Source: a virus. From it: a stretch of 24,539 nucleotides of DNA. The position numbers and the translations under genes are program-made. The stretch is from positions 1 to 24,539 of IMG/VR virus record IMGVR_UViG_3300017950_000065. One strand, 5' to 3'. The stretch's first letter is position 1; each line of letters opens with the position of its first letter. The notes under the pieces are model-generated. The model was not told the origin of the DNA, did no database searches, and saw only the letters and a program-made list of their open reading frames with translations. Positions 1 to 7,667 of the stretch are shown here, piece by piece.

Positions 1-70
1 CCCAGCGCTTCAGCATATAATGGCCCAGCCTGGTAATAACGTGACTAGAACCTATGCCGCATTGCTTCAC
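1..70 (-). CDS. 5' end of an unrecognised gene, cut by the window edge
   Basis: The reading frame opens with GTG at 68-70. This GTG overlaps the TGA stop of the upstream oxygenase gene as GTGA, the same coupling used at other junctions in this operon. It stays open for 23 codons to the window edge, beginning MKQCGIGSSHVITRLGHY. A competing ATG a few bases downstream closes after five codons. The Shine-Dalgarno match is weak. Too little is present to name a family. The support is the open frame and the four-base overlap only. Confidence 0.45.
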   Translation of the reverse strand, partial: MKQCGIGSSHVITRLGHYMLKRW

Positions 71-1200
71 TTGAAGTCCGGCCCGTTTATCCAAGCCACT
101 ACTGCGTGCCTAGTGCCTGATGTTACTGGCGTTACGCCATGTAATAGATAACTTGGGAACACTATCACATCGCCTTTACCCTGCGGCGGGTACCAGGGCG
201 TGCCATCTTCTTGGATAATATAGAACTGACCGCCTTCAAACTCGTCATTAAGAACTGAGATAGCAGTTAGCTTGCGAACATTAAGCTCGCGGCGATTCGT
301 TAAAAACGTGTAATCAGCGTGCGTATCATATTTATTATCGACAGCATACTGTAAGTACTCGGATTGGCTGCACGCATCAAGATCATACTTCCAGATTTGC
401 ATGTTAGCATTCTGCGCTGCGCTAACCAGGTATGACGACACGCCAGAGAAGCATGATAGGCTGCGCTTTTTAACCTTGCGAACTTCATCGTTTACTTTGC
501 CCGATCCATCAAAACCAACAGTTGCATCTTCAAGTGGTAAGTCTTTTAGTTGATTCACATACAGATCGCAAACGCTATCAAGGATTCCTTCATCACCCTG
601 AAAACACCAGGCATATACTTCGTTTGATATTTCGGGAGTTTTATACTTCTCTGCTTGAGCGTGCTGCTTATACGGGCCATTATCATCAACATAATGAAAG
701 AACATCTGGCAATGATAATCATCTGATAGCGGCTCACGCCAATGCTCTAGCTCTTGCCCCTTATATAAGACCGCATCACCTTCCAACATATCTACCGATT
801 TAATATCTTCAGCATCTCTATGTTTAAAATGTATCGGCCAAACGTTTTTATCAGAACTTCCCAGGGTTAGCGTGACTGAGTATTCAGTCTCCACTCTGTC
901 GTAATGCTTCGATAGCTCGCTGCCCTTGCGGTATATCCTGGCAAACACATACGTTGGGAATAGGCTCTTGCCTAAGATTAATTCTGCGCGCTCTTTAATC
1001 TTTGCCTGTACCTCCATAACTAATGGGTTGGTGCAAGTCTCATTAAAGTAAAACGAATCCGAACCTGGAACATGAGCGTCCTGCAATACACTGTTACTAG
1101 ACTTTCCATCTTCGTGCAAAGCAAACAATGTATTAGTGAGCGCTTCCACTACATTAGAATCAACAAGATTCTCAAGCGTGGCATACTTGAAGTCAGACAT
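67..1200 (-). CDS. Tandem-domain 2OG-Fe(II) oxygenase (prolyl-hydroxylase-like)
   Basis: This 377-residue protein appears to hold two double-stranded beta-helix oxygenase domains. The N-terminal domain shows an HxD pair at H99/D101 (KHYDR) and a distal H153 in LEHWREPL, as in the phage oxygenases with a GDAVLYKG...HWREP signature. The C-terminal domain, about residues 250-377, shows H294/D296 (THADY), then EGGQF, KGDVIVFPS, H354 (LLHGVTP) and R364 (GTRH), the order seen in PKHD/prolyl 4-hydroxylases. The family uses Fe(II), O2 and 2-oxoglutarate to hydroxylate a substrate, which is unknown here. The ATG has a GGGGG stretch just upstream and starts 19 nt after the previous stop. Both metal triads look intact, so both halves may be active. 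Assignment to the superfamily is confident; the substrate is not predictable. Confidence 0.88.
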   Translation of the reverse strand: MSDFKYATLENLVDSNVVEALTNTLFALHEDGKSSNSVLQDAHVPGSDSFYFNETCTNPLVMEVQAKIKERAELILGKSLFPTYVFARIYRKGSELSKHYDRVETEYSVTLTLGSSDKNVWPIHFKHRDAEDIKSVDMLEGDAVLYKGQELEHWREPLSDDYHCQMFFHYVDDNGPYKQHAQAEKYKTPEISNEVYAWCFQGDEGILDSVCDLYVNQLKDLPLEDATVGFDGSGKVNDEVRKVKKRSLSCFSGVSSYLVSAAQNANMQIWKYDLDACSQSEYLQYAVDNKYDTHADYTFLTNRRELNVRKLTAISVLNDEFEGGQFYIIQEDGTPWYPPQGKGDVIVFPSYLLHGVTPVTSGTRHAVVAWINGPDFK

Positions 1201-1219
1201 ATTACCCCCGTAAGTCTGT

Positions 1220-1963
1220 TTATATGGTTGGATCGCTTGCTATTCTATTTCCAAATTCATCATAACGTGGCACAACGATCTCGGTGTCAGATAAGTTAGT
1301 CAGCTCATCAGCGTAGTCAGCAGTATACTCAACATAAGTATCAGTACCAGCAGCATTCCATACCATCGTGCGATCTAAGTGCGCGAACAGTGTAACTGAA
1401 ACCAATTCCCTGTCTGAATTAAACTCAAAACGATAGCTATCATCTGGGTGAAGTTTCTTATCCACCGATATTGGCATATCAATACCAGGCTTTAGGCTTT
1501 CTGCCCAGGCAAATACATCCTGGTTGCTGCCTTGCACGTAGCAAGACTGCTTCCCAAGATTGTTAAAGTCGGCATCAAACATATCTGAGATACGATATAC
1601 AGTAAGGCCCTCGCCTAGTGGCTGCATTGTGTAAGCGCCGTAACTCTTGTAGAACAATTCGTATGATTTAGTGTTCGTGTCTAAGTCGTATATGTATCGG
1701 ATAAAATCTTGGTCAATCATCAGATCGTATTCGAGTTTAGACTTTAGCGGATTATCATGGCTAACGCTGCATGAATGAATCGTAACAACATTACCTGTCA
1801 TATCTTCGCCGTAAACAAACACTGGCCAGGGATAAGTTAGACCAGGAAAAGCCGCGTCAATAGCTGCCTTCTTATCATCAAAGCCCGTATCGTCTGGGCC
1901 ATCACCCCAATAGACTCGGTTGATAACTTCTTTATTTTTAATAAACGCTCTAAATAAGATCAC
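1220..1963 (-). CDS. Hypothetical protein downstream of the tail fibre genes
   Basis: A 247-residue acidic, aromatic-rich protein that I do not recognise. It starts with GTG at 1961-1963, overlapping the stop of the glycine-rich adhesin gene (GTGA). A good GGAG Shine-Dalgarno sits about 8 nt upstream, which supports the non-ATG start. There is no signal peptide, no clear membrane segment and no familiar catalytic motif. The sequence alternates short beta-like stretches with D/N/Y-rich turns. By position, after the fibre and adhesin genes, it might be a fibre assembly factor, a baseplate-type accessory or a modifier of the tail tip, but this is guesswork from context. Confidence 0.75.
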   Translation of the reverse strand: MILFRAFIKNKEVINRVYWGDGPDDTGFDDKKAAIDAAFPGLTYPWPVFVYGEDMTGNVVTIHSCSVSHDNPLKSKLEYDLMIDQDFIRYIYDLDTNTKSYELFYKSYGAYTMQPLGEGLTVYRISDMFDADFNNLGKQSCYVQGSNQDVFAWAESLKPGIDMPISVDKKLHPDDSYRFEFNSDRELVSVTLFAHLDRTMVWNAAGTDTYVEYTADYADELTNLSDTEIVVPRYDEFGNRIASDPTI

Positions 1964-2820
1964 GTTGTTGCTCCGAAAATTGAACCATTGTTTGTTAGTG
2001 ACAGTGTATTGCCATTAGGTACAACAGATTTACCCGCAGCACCACCAGAACCACCAGCGTATGTAGCTGAAACACCAGCCGCGCCAGCTACCCCACGATT
2101 GCCGCCTGCTCCACCATCACCAGCAGTTGAAGCACCGCCAGCACCGCCAGTATCAGCTCCACCCGTTGCGCCAGGAGCGCCATTACCTGTTGGACGGACA
2201 CCTCCAGCACCACCAAGACCTACACCAGAGCCACCGCCGCCTCCGCCGCCTCCATAAGCATAGGGCGTGCCTGGGCCTTTAGGGGCTGGACTAATTCCTG
2301 CCAAAACACCACCACCACCGCCGCCTCCGCCGCCGCCTTGTATAAGGCTGTTGTTTGTTACTGTGGTTGGGAAACCTAAATCAATAGCATGGCCACCAGC
2401 GCCGCCAGGCGCGCCAGAAGTCGATGAACCACCTGGGCCACCGCCACCACCAAATGCTCGGATAGATCCGTTATTCACAATAGTTACTGTGTCGCCCGAT
2501 GCGAAGGTACCTGTCCTTAATGCAGCAGTGGCTGTGGTAGTTGAACCTATGTTGCCACTAATAGTCAGCGTTATATCAGACTTGCCTGCATCATAAGTTG
2601 GCCCGCGATTATCATAGATAACGTAGTTAGTCGCGTTTGTTACCGCAATCGGTATAACCACTCGCGCTGATGTGCCGTAAAAATCAGCGATTGATATTTC
2701 ACCACTCGCCGGAACTCCAGCAGCAGCGCTGTAATACTCGGATAAACCAATCGGGTTTGTTCCACCAAACTCGGTTTGAATATCGTCTAGGGATAATGCC
2801 CCTGAGCCTGGTAATGCCAT
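1960..2820 (-). CDS. Polyglycine-rich adhesin-like tail tip protein
   Basis: A 286-residue protein that begins MALPGSGALSLDDIQTEFGG and continues with a SLSEYY/ISIADFYGTS module, a recurrent N-terminal module in phage glycine-rich tail proteins. A beta-rich stretch follows (residues ~50-120), then a region of about 150 residues made of runs of glycine with Ala, Ser, Thr and Pro. Such runs resemble the polyglycine type II helix bundles of T-even gp38-like adhesins (for example phage S16), which sit at the fibre tip and bind the receptor. The ATG overlaps the stop of the fibre gene (TAATG), so the two are translationally coupled, as expected for fibre and tip. Receptor-binding function is inferred from composition and position. 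The proline-rich open frames on the other strand are shadows of the glycine codons. Confidence 0.8.
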   Translation of the reverse strand: MALPGSGALSLDDIQTEFGGTNPIGLSEYYSAAAGVPASGEISIADFYGTSARVVIPIAVTNATNYVIYDNRGPTYDAGKSDITLTISGNIGSTTTATAALRTGTFASGDTVTIVNNGSIRAFGGGGGPGGSSTSGAPGGAGGHAIDLGFPTTVTNNSLIQGGGGGGGGGGVLAGISPAPKGPGTPYAYGGGGGGGGSGVGLGGAGGVRPTGNGAPGATGGADTGGAGGASTAGDGGAGGNRGVAGAAGVSATYAGGSGGAAGKSVVPNGNTLSLTNNGSIFGATT

Positions 2821-5144
2821 TAGATTGTTCCGTAAGCTGTTACGTCACCAGTCACTGTTAGATTGCCAGAAGCGTCTAACTTCATTTTGTTGGTGCCGCT
2901 AGTTGCAAAGTACAACACACCCGCTGATTCGGTTATTGTCCAGTCACCCAGATCTACTGTTGTTGCAGTAATGGTACCATTAACCTCTAATGCGGTAGAA
3001 GGTGAAGTCGTACCAATACCAACGTTGCCAGTAGGGTCGATACGCATACGTTCTGTAGCTGAAGCACCAGTATCTTTTGTCTTGAATATTATATTTGAGA
3101 CAATACCAGCAGTTGTTGTTCCTGTAGATCCTGCAATTATTTCTAAATTATTACCAGAACCTGCACCTTCTACTCTATGGCGAACCGCTTCATTATCTGT
3201 TCTAATTTCTAGAAAACCACTTTCTTCACCAGCATCATTGTTGGTGTCAGCATTAATTAAAATAGAGGATTCACCTGTGTTACTAACAGTCAAACCATCA
3301 GCAGTTACAGTACCTGTTACATCTACGCCTGTTGCTGTTGTGGCTAGTTTTACTGAACCAGCATAAGAAATATCCACACGATTGGCGTCATAAGTCCTTA
3401 TAGCATCTTGCCAACCACCAGCCCCATTTCCAACCTGCAAATTAAAGTTATCAGATGCTCGTATATAGAGGTCGCCAGTGCCATTATCAAGAATAATACT
3501 GTGACTACCATCGTGATAAATCTGCAAGTCATTACCAGCACCAAAGAGAGCTTTGTCGCCATCACCAAAGTTAACATCATTGCCGTTAGTGTCTAAATCA
3601 CCACCTAACTGTGGGGTAGTATCTTCCACAAGGTTTTGTAAATAGTCAGTTGCAGCAGTTGTAGCAGCGGTACCCAAGCCGAGATTGGTGCGAGCCGCAG
3701 ATGCGCTTGCCAAGTCAGATAGGTTGTTAGCAGTAAGTAAAGCACCAGATAGTGAGGCATACGCCGCCACCCATGACGATCCTTCATATACTTTCATTAC
3801 ATTATCAGTAGTATTGAAGTATAAAGCCCCAGCTACTAAAGCATTCCCGTCATTATCAAGAGTTGGATCAGAGGTTTTCGTTCCTAAGTACCTGTCATCA
3901 AAACTATCAAGCGCTGCCAGGGCCGCATCTTTAGCCGCGTCAGCAGCAGAAGCACTATTACTTGCAGCAGTTTCGCTGTTACCTGCGTTAGTCTCTGCTA
4001 ACTCTGCTGCTGTCTGAGCTGTCTGTGCATCAGTTGCTGCTGTACTAGCAGTTGAAGCAGATGTTGAGGCGTTGTTTTCGCTTACCAATGCAGCAGCAGC
4101 GCTTGCAGCCGCAGCAGAAGCCTCATCTGGCGCGTCCTGGATAGCAGTAATGTTACTAGCGCAAGTGTTTACGTCAGCGATACTTGCTGAAACAGTGCCA
4201 ATATCAGTGCCGTCAGCAGCCACTGTATTAATGTTTGTAGCGTTACCAGCGACACTTGTTACATTGGCGTTTATCCCTGCTACTGTATTGACGTTGGCAA
4301 TGTTTGTGGCGACTGTACCAATATCGGTTTCGTCAGCGGCTACTGCATTAATGTTCGTAGCATTATTAACGACACTTGTTACGTTAGCGCTTATTCCAGC
4401 TACTGTATTGACATTGGCGATATTGGTTGAAACTGTACCAATATCGGTACCATCTGCTGCCACTATATTAATGTTACTTGCGTTACCAGCAACAGCAGTC
4501 ACATTGGAACTAATCCCAGCAACAGTGGTCACGTTGCCGCTAATACCAGCAACAGTCTGGATTGTATCAGTACCTTCAGTACCATCTTCAATATCAGCAA
4601 GCGTAGCAATATCAGTAGCAATATCAGCCAGGGTTGTAACATCTGTGCTGTCTGGGCCTGCTTCTGGATTACCAGTTGTCGCGTTGAACTGAAGGTACTT
4701 ACCCAGGCGATCTGCTTTAGCTGGCATGATGGCGCTGCCGTAAACATCAAAGCTATCAAAGCGCAATGTGCGGTCAAACTTTTCATCAAGCTGCTGCACC
4801 ATGATAACGTCACTATCAAGCTGCTCATTAAGGCTAGATGCCAATAAGTCACCAGCCGTAACGAAATCAGTTGTACGCGACAATTCGCGGCCACCGATAA
4901 TGGTTAGCACATCTGAGCTAATAAGCGCTGTGCCGCTGCCTGAGCCTGTTAGAGAGACACTACCAGTACCATTAGCATTGATTGATACAGTGTAATCAGT
5001 AGTCAATGTCAGCAGTGTAGTGTTCTTATACACCACAATGTCGGTATTAGTTAAAATGTTAAACGTAAACGCAAATGGCCCAGTGCCGGTATTCCCGGTA
5101 AACTGAACTCTGCGAGTCACTGGATTAATTGGTATATCAGCCAT
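2820..5144 (-). CDS. Tail fibre protein with T7 gp17-like N-terminus
   Basis: 774 residues. The first ~150 residues (NPVTRRVQFTG, TDYTVS, then LDEKFDRTLRFDSFD) match the T7 gp17 N-terminal domain that anchors the fibre to the tail. A shaft follows, with short TVAGISxNVT units and three 40-residue repeats. Next comes an Ala/Ser-rich coiled coil (EASAAAASAAAAL onward), then a DRYLG / DTTPQLGGDLDTNGN module, an LQIYHDGS...GTGDLYIRA module and an ERMRIDPTGNVGIGTTSP module common in marine phage fibres. The end, VTGDVTAYGTI, is the point where many relatives continue into an S74 intramolecular chaperone; none is present here. An AGGA Shine-Dalgarno lies 8 nt upstream of the ATG. The protein probably trimerises and passes receptor binding to the next gene product. 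Confidence 0.93.
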   Translation of the reverse strand: MADIPINPVTRRVQFTGNTGTGPFAFTFNILTNTDIVVYKNTTLLTLTTDYTVSINANGTGSVSLTGSGSGTALISSDVLTIIGGRELSRTTDFVTAGDLLASSLNEQLDSDVIMVQQLDEKFDRTLRFDSFDVYGSAIMPAKADRLGKYLQFNATTGNPEAGPDSTDVTTLADIATDIATLADIEDGTEGTDTIQTVAGISGNVTTVAGISSNVTAVAGNASNINIVAADGTDIGTVSTNIANVNTVAGISANVTSVVNNATNINAVAADETDIGTVATNIANVNTVAGINANVTSVAGNATNINTVAADGTDIGTVSASIADVNTCASNITAIQDAPDEASAAAASAAAALVSENNASTSASTASTAATDAQTAQTAAELAETNAGNSETAASNSASAADAAKDAALAALDSFDDRYLGTKTSDPTLDNDGNALVAGALYFNTTDNVMKVYEGSSWVAAYASLSGALLTANNLSDLASASAARTNLGLGTAATTAATDYLQNLVEDTTPQLGGDLDTNGNDVNFGDGDKALFGAGNDLQIYHDGSHSIILDNGTGDLYIRASDNFNLQVGNGAGGWQDAIRTYDANRVDISYAGSVKLATTATGVDVTGTVTADGLTVSNTGESSILINADTNNDAGEESGFLEIRTDNEAVRHRVEGAGSGNNLEIIAGSTGTTTAGIVSNIIFKTKDTGASATERMRIDPTGNVGIGTTSPSTALEVNGTITATTVDLGDWTITESAGVLYFATSGTNKMKLDASGNLTVTGDVTAYGTI
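4164..4523 (-). repeat. Three 120-bp tandem repeats in the tail fibre shaft
   Basis: Three consecutive units of 40 codons each (4404-4523, 4284-4403 and 4164-4283 in translation order). Each encodes VAGI.(S/A)NVT.V..NA(S/T)NIN, then VAAD.TDIGTV..(N/S)IA(N/D)VNT. Protein identity between units is high, and the DNA is similar but diverged at third positions. Shorter 10-residue partial units precede the array. The repeats probably form a regular beta or coiled shaft whose length could vary by recombination. Confidence 0.9.
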
Positions 5145-5186
5145 ATCTGCGTCCTGTTATTTGGTTGTATTTTAATCAGTTATTTA

Positions 5187-7667
5187 CTAATCTTCAAACA
5201 TGTTACTTAAATCTGGCGGTCTATCTGGCTCTGTTTTACCAGGTCGCCACCAATAATCTTGCCCTAGTTTTCTGTCTCGTCTTATTTTTCTGCGAATTTT
5301 TGAACTGTAATCTGGATCAGCCCAATATTGCATTTGGTCATAAAGTAATCTTTCACCTGCTAGTCTGGTATACCATAATGACGAGCCAGGCGTGTACCTA
5401 CCAGCAAACTTAATAGCCTCGCCAGCGGCGTTAGTTTTTTCGTCTCTGTTTAATTGTGCTAAATTGCCAAAAGTTAAATCAAGAAGGTCAGAAAAAAACG
5501 AAAAGACTGGCCCAGCTATTGTTTCACCTAAAGTCATGTCATATTTACTCGTGGACGATCCAAGAGCAAAATCAGTAAAAACACCACCGCCACCACCTTG
5601 TATAAAAGCTGCGCGCCAAAATTCACCAGTATTCATTGGCATCGGGTCTTTCCCTCTGCTTATTTGCTTTAGTTGGTAAGCAAGCGCGCCCATTAACGTA
5701 GTGCTTATAATTAGATTTGCTAGGTGTTTATATTTTCTGCTTCTGCCTTTTGTTGTAGTAAAAGCGGGCCAAAGCCAAGTATTCCATACCGCAAAACTAA
5801 AACTTTTATACATAGCAAAACTGTTCAATACCTCACCTCTAAAAGTACCGCCAGCTTGGTCGCCTTGTAAAAACGCTCGACCTTCAATACTTGTCGAGGG
5901 AACAGCTTTGTTTGTCTCTTGATTAATTGCGGTTAATATTTTGGTTGCTAACTTAGTGCCAGCGCCTTTTGGTAAATCTGCCCTTTGCTCTAAATTTTTT
6001 ACGCTGAAAAATTCTGCGCCTTTATACTCCTCAAAAGGAGTTGCGCGTATAATATCCCATTCGGCCTCGTCTATTCCTGCCCGCTCTAAACTTTCTTTTA
6101 ACATTGGTTCTTTCTTGCCAATCTCTTTCCATGTGTACTTGCTAGTGTCAGCAAGTGTACCAAAATATTGCACGCCAAAAGCGCGCCTGCCAGCGTAAGT
6201 AAGTGGAGAAAGAATTGATACTCGCATAGTAAAATCAGCTAACCGCTTAGTAACTTCTGGCCCGGTAATATCACCAACATATCGCTCTAAAGTAGCGGCG
6301 ACTGTTGTAAATTCGTCAGCGCTAATACCTAAACGAGTTGCTAACATTTGTCGCTCACCCAAACCTAAGCCCATTAGGTTTTTTAAATAATCACTAATAA
6401 TGCTCGTTTGTGGTAAGCCATTCATTTGCCTAGCTAGTCTTTGAAAATTTATATCGGTAATAGCCGCAATCGAGGCAGACCCAAGTTGAGCCGACTGTAA
6501 TACTTGACGCAATCCAGCGATCCCTGCGGGAATACCATTTCCAGATATCCCAGAATAATTACCAGACATAATATTGTAATAAGTCTGTATATCTTCTGAT
6601 ATTTTTTGCGCTCTTAGTATGCTTTTTGCATCGCCCTTTACATTAGCTTCTTTTAGCATTTTCTTTTTAAGAAATTCCATAGTTGCCTTTGGGTTCGGCC
6701 CTAAACGCTCAAGAATAGCAACATCACGTGACAGTGCTTCTACATGTGAAACCATTGTGTCAAAGGCATTGGACTCACCAAATTTATTTTGGTACTCCAT
6801 CCAAGAATCTGCGTTTTTAAACTTTAAAAACCTGTGATCTGTTTTTCTTGTGGCAAAACTTCCTGCCGTATATTTCATTGGATCAATACGATTAAAGCCA
6901 TTGGTAATTATAGTCTGATAAACTTCATTGATAACTGGCTCTATGCTTGCTGGAGTAAATGGCAGATTGGTTGATTCATCAACCATTTTATCCAGGTCTA
7001 ATCGAGCTAAAGTAAAATCTCGCCAAGTTTTATATCCTGCTTGGCGAATCTTTAAGGAATGATGGGATTGGTTTAAACCCCTGTTTTCAAGTCTTGCAAT
7101 ATTCATCCCTGACGCATTAGCTCGTTTTCTTAAATATTCTTCAGCCTGATAATATGCTTGGAACATTTCTCTAGCACTAGCATCTGAGGTTTCTTCGCCA
7201 AAAGATTCACGCACTATGTTTTTTAAGTCAGCCTTATGTTTAGTCCGACCTACTAAATTCCGCCTAAACTTTTTTAAAAACTTATCCATACTTGAGAAAG
7301 CCATACCACTCACCGCTGAACGCATGAACTCAAGGTTGTTGTATGGCGCTAAATGGTCTTGCACAAATAATGCTTTTACAGCGCTAACAGTATCTAATTC
7401 GCCTTTGGTATTCCTATATTTAGAAATATCGTTATTAATATCCCTGATAACAGTAGCTGCTATTAGCTTTCTACGCTTTGCTTCCATTTTTTTAAAGTCT
7501 ATCGTTTTATATGCGTCTCCTGCTGCACGCGCCTGCGCTTCTGCTGGATTCATAATTTTACGATATTGGTCATACAATGAGCCGTATAAATCTCTAGCTT
7601 CTTTTGCCTGGTCAGCGTTTAAAGACCCATTTGCCTCACCTCGATCTATACAATCTTTAAAACTCAT
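5187..7667 (-). CDS. Large internal virion / DNA ejection protein (gp16-like position, C-terminal partner)
   Basis: 826 residues, mostly helical and rich in charged residues. It begins MSFKDCIDRGEANGSLNADQ. A single clear hydrophobic segment lies at about residues 649-667 (ANLIISTTLMGALAYQL), followed by a Gly-rich stretch (GGGGGVFTDFALG, ~691-703), a second apolar patch near 716-734 and a strongly basic tail (IRRKIRRDRK). In T7-like phages the last and largest gene before the tail fibre encodes an ejection protein that enters the host envelope with the DNA. Position and size fit that role, although T7 gp16 is a single 1318-residue chain. I see no lytic transglycosylase motif. The ATG overlaps the previous stop as ATGA, with GGGAG about 9 nt upstream. 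Confidence 0.82.
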   Translation of the reverse strand: MSFKDCIDRGEANGSLNADQAKEARDLYGSLYDQYRKIMNPAEAQARAAGDAYKTIDFKKMEAKRRKLIAATVIRDINNDISKYRNTKGELDTVSAVKALFVQDHLAPYNNLEFMRSAVSGMAFSSMDKFLKKFRRNLVGRTKHKADLKNIVRESFGEETSDASAREMFQAYYQAEEYLRKRANASGMNIARLENRGLNQSHHSLKIRQAGYKTWRDFTLARLDLDKMVDESTNLPFTPASIEPVINEVYQTIITNGFNRIDPMKYTAGSFATRKTDHRFLKFKNADSWMEYQNKFGESNAFDTMVSHVEALSRDVAILERLGPNPKATMEFLKKKMLKEANVKGDAKSILRAQKISEDIQTYYNIMSGNYSGISGNGIPAGIAGLRQVLQSAQLGSASIAAITDINFQRLARQMNGLPQTSIISDYLKNLMGLGLGERQMLATRLGISADEFTTVAATLERYVGDITGPEVTKRLADFTMRVSILSPLTYAGRRAFGVQYFGTLADTSKYTWKEIGKKEPMLKESLERAGIDEAEWDIIRATPFEEYKGAEFFSVKNLEQRADLPKGAGTKLATKILTAINQETNKAVPSTSIEGRAFLQGDQAGGTFRGEVLNSFAMYKSFSFAVWNTWLWPAFTTTKGRSRKYKHLANLIISTTLMGALAYQLKQISRGKDPMPMNTGEFWRAAFIQGGGGGVFTDFALGSSTSKYDMTLGETIAGPVFSFFSDLLDLTFGNLAQLNRDEKTNAAGEAIKFAGRYTPGSSLWYTRLAGERLLYDQMQYWADPDYSSKIRRKIRRDRKLGQDYWWRPGKTEPDRPPDLSNMFED

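Noticed and set aside
1988-2596. Proline-rich plus-strand frames opposite the glycine-rich adhesin
   Set aside because: Glycine codons (GGN) read as proline (CCN) on the opposite strand, so these are compositional shadows.
3685-4692. Long plus-strand frames opposite the tail fibre
   Set aside because: They mirror the Ala/Ser/Val repeats of the fibre gene in antisense, and every neighbouring supported gene is on the minus strand.
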